64,000 nucleotides of DNA from Cycas panzhihuaensis (taxonomy: Eukaryota > Cycadophyta): NCBI GenBank assembly GCA_023213395.1, contig CM041465.1:123449741-123513740 (forward strand). Reading direction: 5' to 3'. A program made the position numbers and the translations under genes. The notes beneath the pieces are model-generated. The model was not told where the DNA came from, made no database searches, and worked only from the letters and a program-made list of their open reading frames with translations. Shown piece by piece: positions 1 through 12,578 of this stretch. The first letter of the stretch is position 1; every line of letters starts with the position of its first letter.

Positions 1-946
1 TTTGTTACTACTTTGAGATTGTTGCCTATGTTAATTTTGAAAAATTTCAATTAGTCTTTGTTGATTTGATTAAGGATTTGATTGATATTTTAGTGTTTTT
101 CATTACCTACAAGTTGATGCTTAACCATCAAGCAACTTCCAAATATTCAAGTTTGATATATTTGTTTCTATAAAGTTTTTTATTAATTTAACTAAATTAG
201 AATTTTCTCTCAAGTCTACAAAGCCCCTTTGATTAAGAAGATAGTTATATACATTCATAACATGACCAAGGGCTACAAGGTAAAAGGGGCTACATGCCTT
301 ATAGTTTATTTTTGAGGTACCTATATTTTTTTGCTCATAACTTTGCAATTAGGAGTCTGATTTATGAGTTGTCTTAACCATTGGAACCAAAATTTATAGA
401 TGATCATTTTGATATATAATTTAAATTATTTTAAAGCCATTTTTATTGACATATTTTTAGTCAAGTTTGATACTTTATTTGGAGCCATGTGTGGTAACTA
501 ACAAAGAATTTTTTCATAAACATTTGATGATAACCAACATATCAAGGATGTCTCATATGATAATTTCATCAAATATTTTTTATTTAATAAAAATTTTCAA
601 CTAAAATGTACCTCAAAATGTCATAAATGGGCCTTAAAATGCTTGATTTTAAACTAAACTTTATTTTTCATCTACTATTTCTCAAAAAATAAGTTTACCA
701 TAATGATTGGAACCATAGAAAACATTAGAATTAACTAAAATTTTTCTGAAAACTGATATGGAATTCATCTAAAATAAAGTTTGGAGCCTTTGCATCCCCT
801 AAAATTTCCCTATCTTTTACTGTCTAAAATAGATTGTATGACCACTCGTTGCGACCGTCTTGAAGTCTACTTTCTAACGCAATAGACAATACCTAATTCT
901 GATATATGAGTAATGAGTTATGCTGCAAAATATACCAGTATGTCAT
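1..946. other. AT-rich flank without recognisable gene
   Basis: This stretch precedes the first copia element. No frame carries a protein domain I recognise; the open stretches are short and AT-driven. It includes the left copy (947-951, AAAAT) of the target-site duplication at its edge. Confidence 0.6.
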
Positions 947-951
947 AAAAT

Positions 952-1263
952 TGAAGGAAGGATGGATTTAGGGAATAAATCACTCACATGTACACAATGA
1001 TAATGGAGAATAAAAAATAGATGAAATAAGATATGAGAGCAAAGCTTAGAGGTGAGAATGAATAATGACTCCCTCCTTGAGATTTTGCCTTTTATTATTA
1101 AGGGTGAGCATTAGGATTAAGATTTTCCTGCCTAATGACATGAACCCAAAATTATATTTAAATGCACATAAAGCGCATTTCACTAAGCGACTAATACTAA
1201 CAATATATCTTAAGGTCACTTAATTAATCTACACAAATGACCTTGATACATTAATCTCTTTTA
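952..1263 (-). repeat. 3' LTR of copia-1
   Basis: It aligns end to end with 8190-8501 and is the same length (312 bp). It starts with TGAAGGAAGGATGG, and its inner end is CTCTTTTA where the partner has CTCTTTCA. The adjacent AAAAT on its left is one half of the target duplication. The same LTR family recurs at 24012 and 27763. Confidence 0.92.
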
Positions 1264-1278
1264 ATCCCCCCCTTAATG
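1264..1278 (-). other. Polypurine tract of copia-1
   Basis: Directly inside the 3' LTR lies a run of eight C on the plus strand (1266-1273), read as AAGGGGGGGGATT on the element strand. This is the expected position and composition of the plus-strand primer for reverse transcription. Confidence 0.8.
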
Positions 1279-1734
1279 GTGGGAGGTCATTTTGAGAAAA
1301 TCTATTCTATGAGGTCTTCATTTGAACTTCATTATTATATTGAAATTCTAAATGACACTTTTATAGGAAAACCCTCATGGGGAATAAAAACTATAGCCCC
1401 TTTTATAAATTAAAATGGCTAAGGTGGTTCTTGATGTAGTTTGATAGCCAACCAACTTAAATATATAGCTTGATCTGGTGAGTCTCCATATACCATTTGG
1501 TCATCCCCTATGCCCTTTTAGATTTTCATAGGTTTAGATTTTCTAAAACTAGTACAACCCTTATCCTTCCGTACTCACATGGGGTTTTCAGAAATATGAT
1601 AGAGTAGACACTTACTTTTATTCTTGTGCACCGACAAGGGGTTTTCACAAATAGAATAGAGTATGATGATCCTATTGCCATCTTTTTTACTCAGTCAAAG
1701 ATGGAGGCTCTAAGGGCGAGTTACCTTCGGAAAT

Positions 1735-2245
1735 GTTTAAACTTCACCCTTTGCAGCAGTTTGATGAAGATATCATCCACTTGATCTGCTGTGGGACAGT
1801 ATTCCAGTTGAATTATGCCATCATGAACTAGTTCTCTAATCCTATGGACTTTCATACTTATGTGTTTGGTATGATTACAAATATAGGATTTTTCGCCATG
1901 TGGATTGTTGATTGATTATCTCCTAAGGCCGACAGGACTTGTTTGGTGATATTCAATGTTTCTAATAATTTTCTAAGTTATGTCAACTCCTTGCTGGTCT
2001 CAAAAGCAGTAATGTATTCAATTTTGATAGTTGAATTAGCAACTATCTTCTACCATCTAGATCTCCATGATATTGGTGTTGTTCTAAGAAATGTTACATA
2101 CTCATACATAGATCTTCTTATATTTTTATCTCCTATAAAGTCTGAGTCTGTGTATGTAGAAAACTTAAATTCATTATTAGGTTCATATAACAAACCAAAT
2201 TTGCTAGTTATCTTTAGGTATTTTAACACTCAAACTGAAGCCTGC
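1735..2245 (-). pseudogene. copia-1 RNase H domain relic
   Basis: Minus-strand translation gives fragments of the copia RNase H end. Near 1770-1830 the reading resembles the family pattern in which a GIIQLEYC-type motif is followed by a DQVADIFTK-type motif. The parallel segment of copia-2 (24807-25043) is open and much clearer. Stops interrupt this copy. It lies between the RT C-terminus and the 3' LTR, as expected for copia. Confidence 0.75.
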
Positions 2246-3200
2246 TAATGATTCTGCTTAGGATTTGTTATAAATCGTGCAAGAATACTGATAGAATGTG
2301 CAATATCTAGCCTTGTATTATTAGTGTAGATGAGACTACCTACAAGTTTCTTGTAGAGTGTTGCATCTGCCTCCCTAGTATCACCATTAGCTGAGAGTTT
2401 GGTATTAGGGTCCATAGGTAAAGCCATTGGTTGATCATCTTCTAACTAAAACTTGGTTAGAAGATCGTTGATGTATTTTTCTTAGAAGAGGAAAAATTTT
2501 CCATTCTTTTGTGTTGCTTCAATTCCCAAGTAATATTTCATCAAACCGAGGTTAGACAATTCGAATGTTTTGCTAAGGTCCTTTTTCAATTAGCTTATTG
2601 CCTGTTCACTATTATCCGTTACTAACATGTCATCCACAAAGATTATGAGATAAGTGATTTTGTCTTTTTGGTGCTTGATGAACAATGTTGCATCAATATC
2701 TTGGTAGTCATAAACCTCGTATCTAAGTTACCTTATTCTTTCAGATAACTTGGCAAACCAAGTATGAGGGGCTTGTTTAAGTCCGTACAAGGATTTTTTG
2801 AGCCTGTAAACCTTATGATCTTCACCTTCGATCTTGTATTCTTTTAGCTAAGCCATGTAAATTTTTTTGTCAAGATCCCCATTGAGAAATATGGCCTTAA
2901 TATCAAGCTGGTGGATTTTCTAACCCTGATGAGCAGCCAATGCCACAAGAGTTCTAATTGTAGGGGCTACTTAGTTGTAGGTGCAAAGACTTCAGTGTAG
3001 TTGATGCCTTCTCTTTATATGCATCCTTTAGCTACCAACCTCGCCTTGTGTTTTTCAAGGGTGTCGTCTGATCTATATTTGTTTTTGAACACCCGTTTAT
3101 TTTGAACTACCTTTCTGCCAAGTGATAGATCAACGAATTTCCATGTACTATTTTTTGTGAGAGATTGGTATTCTTCGTTCATTGTATTTCTCAAAACTGT
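2245..3200 (-). pseudogene. copia-1 reverse transcriptase relic
   Basis: The end of the domain is open at 2245-2427, with the copia signature YKKLVGSLIY followed by TRLDIAHSISIL. Around 2600-2650 the minus strand encodes YLIIFVDDMLVTD, the catalytic YVDDM-type box with Y replaced by F. Upstream sequence to about 3200 matches the N-terminal part of the domain. Frame changes and stops are spread through it, so no functional polymerase can be made. Confidence 0.9.
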
Positions 3201-3559
3201 ATGTTTTACAACTTCCTGGTATGAGAGGGGCTCTTCATTAAGAGTAAGATGTAGTTCTACTGATTCAAGCTCAATATATAATGATTCTTGTATCCTTGCT
3301 CTATGGGCACTTCAAATGCCAGTTTTACCCACCTCATCTGGTCGTATGTCCTTATTGAGCTGGCAGGCTTGATGAGATCCTCGAGTTGGAAATGAGGTCC
3401 TCATTTCCTCAACTTCTTGGTTCTCATCTTATTTACTAAAATGATCATTTTGTGATGAGGATGTTAATGCACTTAAGGAAGATGGTCCTTCTACCATTGT
3501 TTTACCTTTGTCAATTAAAGGTGGAGAGGATGATTATTCTATAATGGCTTTGCCTTTGT

Positions 3560-4400
3560 CAACTCTGTTATCTTCAAATGATGGTGCTGGATGTGCACTC
3601 ATCAGTTCAGAGTTGACTTATATCCTTCGAGGCTATATTGTCAGCTTCCAATATTTGAAGTAATTTATATGTATCCCCCCCCACCCCAAATTTTAAAATT
3701 TGAACATCATACTTGATAACATTATTATAACAGTGTGAGGGTATTTTGAAGTCTAGTCTAAGCAACTAATCAGTTTTCTCTACAGAAACGATATCTCTGA
3801 TAACGATGATTTTTTACTGTAAAAGTATAAAGACCTTATACCCTTTCTTGTCCATAGGGTATCTGACAAAGATGCCTTTAAGTGCCCTTAGTTGGAGTTT
3901 ATTTTGATCTGCATCCAGAATGTGGGCATAACATGTAGAGCCAAAAATTTTGAAGTAGTAAATAATGGGAGCTTGTCCTAACCACTTTTCATTAGGTGAT
4001 TGTCCTTCCTTTGATGGGCTAATAATATTGATGTAATAAAAGACTATCTAGATAGTTTGGGCCCATAGGTAGGCAGGTATATTTTTGTATACCAACATAG
4101 TTCGAGCCATGTTCATGCACTTGGCAACTCCGTTTTGCTGTGGGGTACCTGCTACTATTGTTTGGTGTTTAATTCCATTGTATTGAAGGTAGCTTTCAAA
4201 CTCATGTGAGGTATATTTTCTACCATTATCAGTTCAAAGACATTTGAGTTAATAACCTGACTCTTTTTCAGTGCGCGTTTTGAATTCTTTGAATACATTG
4301 AAGGCTTCATCTTTCTTGTGTAGAAAAGCTACCTATACTTTCTTAGTGAAATCATCAATGAAAGAGATGTAACATAACTTGCCCTTTAGTGAATAAATGG
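3560..4400 (-). pseudogene. copia-1 integrase core relic
   Basis: Near 4110-4170 the minus strand reads TIVAGTPQQNGVA, the conserved block around the third acidic residue of the copia integrase core. It is followed by the NMARTML and AYLWA segment that leads out of the core. The segment sits between GAG-pre-integrase and RT. Stops are present. Confidence 0.85.
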
Positions 4401-4403
4401 GCA

Positions 4404-5055
4404 TTAGTTTGCATAGAACAGTGTGTACCAATTATAATGGATGGCTTGATTTCCATTGACTTTTGGGAAAGGGTTGTCGATAAGATTTGATAATGATACA
4501 AGCTTCACATTTGAAGGGCTTGGAGGAGAACTTTGGGAAACTTGGAAGAGTGTTACAAAGATCTCTAAGTCTATCGATGTGAATATGGCCCATGCGAGCA
4601 TGCCAAAGATCTTCTGGCGACAACATTGGGTGGGTTAGGATGGTATTAAATGTAAATTCTTCATCAACACAAGGGCTTTGGGCACAATGGGCTTTAGAAA
4701 ATGGAAATCCATTTAGTCAAAAGAGTTTGCCAGTGAGATGCCCAGTCAAGACCACTCTATTAGTTAGAGGGTCAATGACCTGGAGAGTCTAGTCATTTGC
4801 AGTTACACTTAGATTAAATTCATGAGAGACAAGCGTGGATAAGGAGAGCAAGTTTTATTTGAGATTGGGTATGTATAGGACATTAAGCAATGTAAAATCT
4901 CTTAGGCCTGAGAGTTTTAGGCGAATGTTACTAATTCCTTCAACAGGTTGTTGTGATTTATCAACCATGTGAACAACTCCTTGAACATTTGAATCAAATG
5001 TTTGATGTAGATTGCGATTGCATGTCATGTGTTGAGTTACTCCTATGTCCATGAT
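4404..5055 (-). pseudogene. copia-1 GAG-pre-integrase and protease relics
   Basis: At 4432-4626 the minus strand encodes LWHARMGHIHIDRLRDL followed by CEAC, the His/Cys zinc-binding GAG-pre-integrase domain. At 4855-5052 it encodes MDIGVTQHMTCNR, the copia aspartic protease active site. The family motif is D-[ST]-G-[AC]-[ST]-x-H; here the Ser/Thr after D is Ile, so the catalytic D-S/T-G triad is damaged. Confidence 0.88.
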
Positions 5056-5199
5056 CTACTATCTATCGATTAAAGTAACACTATTTGCAATTCCAATTAG
5101 ACTTAACATTTGTGAGGAGAATTCACAAGTGATATATCAATATCGAGCTTTAAAATATTTCTATGGTTGGTCAATGGTATTTGATGCTGAAGATCCATC

Positions 5200-6258
5200 A
5201 ATTCTTTGAAAGTGTGCTTCTACAAAACCTATACCACTAAATGATTCTTCACAAGTTTCTTCAACATTGTGAGCTCTATGTTTTGGTTAGAACTTGACCA
5301 ACTTATAAGTGGTGGTTCTATATTTTTTTGCAAAGTATCCTTTACGGTTACACTGATCACACATAATAGTTTGATTGCTAGTCCCTAAAGAGGTATTGGT
5401 TTGGCCTGATTGTCATGGTTTTTGTTAAGGTGACCCTTGGCCTTGAGACTGTTGAGGCTGTGATTGAGAGTTTGGTTGATCTTGTGGATAATTTCCTATG
5501 TTTCTTCCTCTTTCTCTTGCTTGGTTGTTTCCTCTGCCATGAGAAAGACCTTGATTCTTTGTGTAGCAAGCTTCTTCTTCTACCTCAAAGGTTGTATCTG
5601 GAAGAGAGTCAGAGGTTACAAAGTTGGTATCAAAGGTCTTATCAAATTATATAAACTTCTCGACAAGTGCTTCGAAGTTGAGTGTCTTTAATATTTCATT
5701 AGATTGAAGACTTCCAAGCAAGTTTTTATAATCAGGGACATGTAGACATGATTAGATCAAGAATTTCTAAGTGATGCATTGGGTCTTAAAGTCTTTGTTA
5801 ATTACCTATTTTATTATTCGAAGGAGATTTATTGTCTTATAAGCTCATCCCTCTTGCATTTTTAATTTATTCATTTTCAGAATAAGATGAACAAATTCTA
5901 AGTTTGACTTGGTATCAAAGTTCTTCTTGAAAATTTCAAGGACCTTCCAGACCATATCATGTTGCTCTTCGTTAATTAAGTTGTGTAAGGAGTGATCAAT
6001 AACCAATAAAATTCCTGCATGAATCTTTTTATCATATATCTCCCATTGTAGTTTGGTTGCAGCATCTATATGAACTGTTGGAGCAGTTCCACCGGAAGCA
6101 GGTGTTGTAGCCGTTGAAGGTATGCTGTGTGTAGGCTATAAGTGGGCTCTCTAAATGCCTTCATACTTTGTAACATTTTTAATTCTAGTGTACCACAAAT
6201 CCCAATTTTCTTTGCTTTTCAATATGTAGTCGACATTTTGCTTAAATTGAGATGACAT
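5200..6258 (-). pseudogene. copia-1 gag relic with degenerate zinc knuckle
   Basis: The reading begins at a minus-strand ATG at 6258 (MSSQFKQNVDYILKSKENW), typical of the start of copia gag, and follows the family pattern through the UBN2-like core. At 5320-5375 it gives CDQCNRKGYFAKKY, a CCHC knuckle in which His and the last Cys have both become Tyr. It contains several stops. Confidence 0.85.
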
Positions 6259-8175
6259 GGTGATGATGAAAAAGTAGAAGAGACGATAGAAGTATGTACC
6301 AATGACACGTGTGGCTAGTATACCTGACGCAACAGGGATGCAGAAATGAATGCTGTGATGAGGAGGTAAATAATGATTAAGTATTTTTCAACAACTATGA
6401 AGAATGAGTATAATCAATGATGTAAGAATGAGGCATAATGTAGAGCCGGCAAAGAGTAGTGATGTGTTATGCCATTAGCCTTTAACTTATGTCCAAATGT
6501 AGGTGAGGTTTCGATGCCTAAAGCTTCTAGTATACAATTAGGGCCTTCACCCACGATACTTGCACTTGCATTTAGTGATGAAATCTAAGTCATAGTGGAG
6601 CCCAGGTACTCCCAATCCTTACCCAGTTCACTAGTGACTAGCTATACACCTCCTCCAAAGAGTCAAATAGTACGTGCATATCCTATGGCTATGACAGATA
6701 TTTGACCGAGTTAATTTTAATTTTACATTAAGGTTTTAATTGTCCTGGCTGGTTATTAGGATAATCCCTGAAGGGAGGCCATAGGTATGGTTAACCTATC
6801 GCTCTACTAGTATTTCAGTTAAAATCAGATCCAGTATGAAACTCACACCTCCCTTAGAGCCCAGACTTCGGCCAACTGTGGTATATTTCAACCAAGGCGA
6901 GTGTGCGCACAAGTCAAGAACTAGCAGTATAAATTAAATGTAATAGGTTCATTTTAGGGAATATGAAAATATGTTTGTGTTTATGTTGCTGAAATGAATT
7001 GCTAATGTGTTGATGCTTGCTTTTATGCTTTTGTCTATCAATGTGCATGCACACAAACAAATATACAAAGATGCTAAGTATAAATACTGGATTTTGTTCT
7101 GATTCAAGTGTTTTACTATTACATTGAACTTTTTTTTTGCTTTTGCTATTTAAAAACCCCTTCTTTTTTTTTTTAAGAAAAGGGAAAAAGCAAAAAATTT
7201 AAAAATTTACTTCTAAATTTAAATTTTGACCAAGAGAGAAAGTACTAGAAAAAGTGAGAGGAATCTGAATTTTCTGTCAGAAACTTCTATATGGCCATAC
7301 AACCATATAAAATGGCTGAAACATTTTGGCTCAAAACTTCACTCTCCAAGATGATCTCGCTATGGTGAGTCAAAAAGTCTTTTGGCGAAACTTCTGAAAA
7401 TGAGCAAAAAGAACCTGAAACTCATCGAAATTCCTATGAGACTTTCCTTGGCAGAAATTTAAATTTTGAAGAAATCTTTCTCTCTAGTGCATTAAATTTG
7501 ATAAAACTTGATTTGTTGGATTCCTTGAGGCTAGATCCACTAAAACCCTCAAGATATTTTGACATGCATTGAAATTTTTGAGAAAATTTATCAAAAAAAT
7601 AGTGAGATTAGGGTCAACTGAACCTTTATTTTTTGAGGTTAATAGAGGAAAAATTTGGAGATGGTGTAGAAGACAAAAATATTTTTCTTGCCTGGGCATA
7701 CCTCCTTATAATTTTTTAGCCAAAACAGACAACTTTTGATTTTCACCTCTTGTAGGGCTAAACAACCTTTTCTCGAACGATTTAGGCTTATTTCTGCCAC
7801 TTGCAAGCAGTTAAAAATTTTCCCTACAGCTTTACAACATAGATTTTATAACTAACAATTTATTTATGATGAAAAATCAATAAAATCTCCATTAATAAAA
7901 TTTAAAATTAGCTACAAAGATTGATAAAAAGTTTTTTTTTTTTTCAAGAGCCTAAAGGTATGAAACCTTTTCCAGCTAACAATTTTGATCCTCAATGCAA
8001 CTGTAAATAAATAGAGGATATTGAAATATGCTATAAATGAAATATAAGCTTTGCATGGTAAAAAACTCTCTAAATTTTGAAAATAATGAGTGCACTGTCA
8101 ATACTTCACATTGAAAGTGAATGAGAGGCAAAATGACTCGATGTAAGTGGAATGGAGTGAATAGATCATATTTTA
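6259..8175 (-). other. copia-1 5' leader
   Basis: About 1.9 kb of AT-rich leader lies between gag and the primer site. No reading frame is recognised. The corresponding region in copia-2 (25749-27748) is clearly homologous, so the long leader is a property of the family and not a later insertion. Confidence 0.7.
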
Positions 8176-8187
8176 GCTCTGATACCA
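8176..8187 (-). other. Primer binding site of copia-1
   Basis: The plus strand reads GCTCTGATACCA, which on the element strand is TGGTATCAGAGC, complementary to the 3' end of plant initiator tRNA-Met. It lies two bases inside the 5' LTR edge, at the expected place. Confidence 0.93.
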
Positions 8188-8189
8188 CA

Positions 8190-8501
8190 TGAAAAAAGTA
8201 TGGATCTAGGGAATAAATCACTCATATGCACACAATGACAATGGAGAATGAGAAAGAGATGAAACAAGATATGAGAGCAAAGCTTGGAGGTGAGAATGAA
8301 TAATGATTCCCTCCTTGAGATTTCGCCTTTTAGTATTGAGGGTGAGCATTAGGGTTAAGATTTTCCTACCTAATGACATGAATATGAAATTACATCTAAA
8401 TGCACATAAAACACATTTCACTAAGAGACTAATGTTAACAATATATCCTAAGGTCACTTAATTAATCTACACAAATGACCTTGATACATTAGCCTCTTTC
8501 A
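8190..8501 (-). repeat. 5' LTR of copia-1
   Basis: This is the 312-bp partner of 952-1263, starting TG and ending CA, followed directly by the second AAAAT (8502-8506). In element orientation it would carry the promoter. Confidence 0.92.
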
Positions 8502-8506
8502 AAAAT

Positions 8507-9480
8507 AATGTGTGATCCTATAAAAATAGAAGACATATCTGAAACTTCATCAATTTCTAAATATAAATTTTAAAAAATATAAAATAGTCCAATCTATAAA
8601 AGTTAGAGTCCGCCCCCTTTATAACTTAGCCCCCGATCATATAAGCTCTTTATATGACTGGCTGTTGATCTATAAGGAGCTAGATGGATATGAAAATATA
8701 TCTAATTCAATTAAATTTCTGAAACCATATGTAAATTTTTTTAGGGTTTTAATAAATTCTTCGTACATAAAAAATAACTTCATCTTTGTATCAAAAATTC
8801 TCCTGTAAATACAAATACAAATCTATACATGTATAATGAGTTACTCTGTCGATCGATTTCATGATTGAATGATTATGATCAATAGATCATGGTTTACTCT
8901 GTGTCTGCATGAGCTTGGCTATTTGAACTAAAGGCTCTTCATTGCCTTTAGATGACTATAAGATCCAAAATTGTGTGTGGTAGTATTTTATACATGGGTG
9001 ATATCTTCTGTGCAACAATGGGCAACCTTGTGTTAATTCCTAGAGGGACAAGTTCCAATGGTTAGGGCATATAGTTGTATGTATTTAAGGCATGCATTGC
9101 ATTATCATGGCAATGGAGGGCAGCTTCGCTTGTGAAAAAAATGCTTTGCATGTGTAGTAGAGTTTGCCTCCTTAGTTATGCTATGTGACTAGATGGAACT
9201 TTGTGGGAAATTATATGTATTGGCATGATCATCTACTCCATTAAAGACGTTCTTGTCATCCCTAAGTATTACTTCATGTACAAATCCATGGAGAGTGATT
9301 TCAAGTAGATCTTATTTATAACTACGAGCAAGGACATTCCATCGCTGATTTATGCCACGCGACTTCTCCATAGGTTTGATGTAGGTTTTTCACCATAGAG
9401 TAGGCGTCTGAACATGTATCTCACATATCTTAAAGTAGGTGAATGGTAGGAAGTACATGTGTACAATGAGCCCACATTAA
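8507..9480. other. Intergenic, no gene recognised
   Basis: There are no domain-bearing frames. Two C-rich patches (near 8615 and 8632) resemble polypurine tracts on the minus strand, but no paired LTR was found. Confidence 0.5.
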
Positions 9481-10530
9481 ACATTATGTTTTAACAAATA
9501 GATGTGACAAAGGACTTATCAATGTTGAATATTAATGAGTTATTATTAATGTTATTGACAAAAGAGAAAAAGAAGAGTTTAATTAATAATTTAGAATAAG
9601 TCTTTGCTTCTAAGGTTTTAATGAGAGCAAAGCTTAAGAGATCATTATATCAAGGAATAACACTAGCACTAGTGTATAGATCAGGATAAGCAACAACACC
9701 TTCATCGATATCAAATTATGAATAAGGTAATTTTGGATATGGATATGGATAAGGATAACAGGGCCAATTTTAGATAGGTAGAAAATAATTGAGAGGAAAA
9801 AACTATTCAATAGGAAGGAATCCTACTCCATCAAGAAGAAGAAGTTCATTAAGAAGAAGAGGTAGAACACCATCTAGAGAAAATAGAAAAGGAAGAGGTT
9901 TCATTACTTCTTACTACAAGTGTAGAATGAAAGGATATTATTCATATGAATGCCATAAAGATAACATGTCCAATACTAGAACTGATAAAAATGAAAATAT
10001 TTTCTATACAAGCTTGAGTATTTAATTTTATGATAAAAAAGATAAATGGTATATTGATTTTGGCTCTTTAGCTTATATGTCCTGTAATGTAGATGTATTT
10101 TCTAAGATTAATAAAGAAAACAATCAAAGAAACGTCATTTTTTGAAATGATAATACATAAGAAGTTCAAGGACAAGGAGTTGTAATAATTCAAACCAAAA
10201 ATAGAATAAATAAGAATATTCACAATGTATTATTTATACTTGGATTGAGAAGGAACTTGTTATCTATTTATTAAATGATAAAACAATAATATAGGGTGGT
10301 TTTTAATAATGGAGAATATAAAATAAGTGATAAATTGAATAATGTTATTATAGTTACAAAATGCCAAATGACAAAAGATAGATTATTCAAACTTGTACTT
10401 TCTCCACATTTATAAGTGTTGAATATTTTAATTTCAAATGCAAAAATACTTTGGCAACATAGATTTGAACATCTTAAATATGGTGCACTAATTACATTAA
10501 GGATAAAAAGTATGGTAATATGATTTCTAG
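9480..10530 (+). pseudogene. Ty1/copia gag-protease-GAG-pre-integrase fragment
   Basis: This is a plus-strand relic. The open segment 9789-10025 is Arg/Ser/Lys-rich and ends in YYKCRMKGYYSYECHKD, a CCHC knuckle missing its first Cys and the His. Immediately downstream the frame gives KWYIDFGSLAYMSC, matching the copia protease block WYIDSGASxHMT. At 10450-10515 it gives ILWQHRFEHLKYGAL, the GAG-pre-integrase motif. The orientation is opposite to the neighbouring elements. Integrase and RT are absent, and the fragment ends near an inverted repeat at 10581. Confidence 0.85.
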
Positions 10531-10580
10531 TTATTCAAAGTAATAATGAAGTATATGAAATATCGCAGGTTTGAGTTATA

Positions 10581-10621
10581 TCATACATAACTCATATATG
10601 AAATATATGAGTTATGTATGA
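10581..10621. repeat. Perfect short inverted repeat (hairpin)
   Basis: The 19-base arms at 10581-10599 and 10603-10621 are exact reverse complements around a 3-base GAA loop. It sits just beyond the truncated copia fragment. Confidence 0.9.
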
Positions 10622-11673
10622 CATCAATAATAAGATACATACTTCTAGAGTGAATTTCTTTAACATAACTCTAAAATATAGATTTAAGGCCACATGTGCC
10701 TTCTCCATAGTCTAACACCCCCACTCAAAGTAGAAATATTAAAAAATAATGATTCTTTTACCAAGAAAAGTATTTATCTATCATGGAGATTTCCTAGTGT
10801 CAAACATGCCCTACAATAAAATTTTTGACTACATCAAGTTGTAAATTGCTAATCTAACACCATATATACTTATAAGACATCATAATATCCCTAATAAATG
10901 TAATAGAATATGAAAATATATCAAACTAATAATGCAATTGCCCATCATCTCTACAATCTACTATGAGGATTTCATCCATCAAATTAGAGATGGTAGTCCT
11001 AGCATATGTATCTACCAATAGTCCATTTATACTATTAGTAACATAATGAAACCTTCATTATATGCCCTATATACCTTCAACATCCAAACCCCATAACAGG
11101 CTAGGATTTCATTGTAGCTCTATAATTATCTTTAATGTAGGGTTATAAAGATCTTTATTTCATCAACAAAATGACCACAATATAATTAACAAGAGACAAA
11201 CATAGTTACTGGACCAAAAAACTCATAGATTCTTTTTAAACCCTCTTTAAAACCTATCTAATGTCTCATAAAACTAGACAATAAACTAGTGGCAGGTATC
11301 TTTACTACAATAACAACTTTAATAGAGTGATGAATCCTACTCTAGAAGCTTCATTCATATGCATTTAACAAGCACTTGTATGTATGTGTATTTGCAACTA
11401 ACGTGAAAAATAGTAATAGTCTAATAAATAAATTATACTTTATGCGATAATTCACCATAGTATTTATCTTTAAAGAACTATAATCATTTACACTCTAACT
11501 AGATTTTTAATGGATTAGGCACTAATATGTTATTCAGACCTACATATCAACATGTTGTTTAGATACTTCTCTAGCTAATATGCTCTTTAAGAACATGATT
11601 AATATACTCTTCAAGCACCCTATAAAAATGTAGTTGAACAACCTTCTTACAAACCTACAATAGCATAACTTAC
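10622..11673. other. Unassigned, possible remains of another copia element
   Basis: I recognise no protein domain. At 10710-10725 the sequence CTAACACCCCCACTC has the look of an LTR end (TGTTAG on the minus strand) next to a polypurine tract, but no partner LTR was found. The same ancient sequence should resume at 20369, because the element between carries a target duplication. Confidence 0.4.
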
Positions 11674-11678
11674 TTAAT

Positions 11679-12156
11679 TGTAAGAAATAGAATATAGCTA
11701 AACTATGCTTTGATACCAAATGTTGGAAAAATATTTTGCAGGAGAACAGGGTAGAACATACAATAATCTTCAATAGATCAATACAAATCATAAATCATCA
11801 ATAGATCAATGTAGCATGATAGCATAAACACATGAAAGCATTGTATTCAAGCCATTGTGAGAAGAGTAATACAAATTTCTCAAAAGAGGGCGGTGTCTAA
11901 AGACACCAAGGTTGCACACCCCTCAATATTTATAGTTTTGGGGAAGAGGGAAACTCCTCAACCCCTGAATTCAAAATAATAATAAAATAATGCTAACTTA
12001 ACTTAAATGAAACTAACTCAACTTAACATAAATTAAAGTTAAACTTACCTTAACTTACATTGACATGTTAAGCATCACATGTCTAAATTGAAGTTGATGA
12101 GGTGTACAATCTTGGTTGGAAAGGTGGGAGTGGAATGATGACGATTAACTCCAACA
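11679..12156 (-). repeat. 3' LTR of copia-3
   Basis: This LTR is 478 bp long, beginning TGTAAGAAATAG and ending CTCCAACA. It aligns with 17403-17820 plus 20319-20363. An internal CTTTGATACCA at 11708-11718 mimics a primer site but is also present inside the other LTR copy, so the true edge is the outer TG next to TTAAT. Confidence 0.87.
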
Positions 12157-12170
12157 TTCTCCCCCCTTAA
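12157..12170 (-). other. Polypurine tract of copia-3
   Basis: The plus strand reads TTCTCCCCCCTTAA directly next to the LTR end, giving TTAAGGGGGGAGAA on the element strand. This is the expected plus-strand priming site. Confidence 0.8.
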
Positions 12171-12578
12171 TGTCATCACAAACACTTGTATCTTTTCCTT
12201 GAACTTATGGAACTTGTACTTAAAAAAACTTTAAAATTATGATCTTCATTAACATACTTCAACCTTCTTACAAAATATCTCTTTACCAAGGTACGATGCA
12301 AAGAAACTGTAAGTAGATGATGCTTGATTCAAGTATGTATGTATAGATGCAACTTTAACTTTGTCAACTGGAACACTGAGAAAAAATTAAATTTGAACTT
12401 GTATGCTGTCAACAACTGTCATATCATAAAATTCCTTTTTTGTTATATCAGATTCATTCTCCATCATGTCACATAATTCATTTTCATTCTCCTATTCAAA
12501 TGGAGGATCAAATCCTTCTGTAGCAAGTTGGTCCTGTATTTGACTTGAATCTTCATTGGTTTTGTCATCATGATCCAC

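Larger units (their letters stand above)
952..8501 (-). mobile_element. Ty1/copia LTR retrotransposon, complete but decayed (copia-1)
   Basis: The element reads on the minus strand. It has two 312-bp LTRs (952-1263 and 8190-8501), each beginning TG; the right one ends CA and the left one TA. It is flanked by identical 5-bp repeats AAAAT at 947-951 and 8502-8506. In element order I see the 5' LTR, a primer site complementary to initiator tRNA-Met, a leader of almost 2 kb, gag with a damaged zinc knuckle, protease, GAG-pre-integrase, integrase, RT with an FVDDM motif, RNase H, a polypurine tract and the 3' LTR. The order protease-integrase-RT-RNaseH is diagnostic of copia. Stops and frameshifts break every domain, and the two LTRs differ at roughly one site in ten by eye, mostly transitions, so the insertion is old and immobile. 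Confidence 0.93.

Noticed and set aside
4404-4792. Plus-strand open frames over copia-1 integrase and GAG-pre-integrase
   Set aside because: The minus strand carries the conserved domains; the plus frames are shadows.
11707-11718. Primer-site-like GCTTTGATACCA taken at first as the edge of the copia-3 LTR
   Set aside because: The same word exists inside the other LTR at 17431; using the outer TG gives matching TTAAT duplications and a better primer site at 17389.
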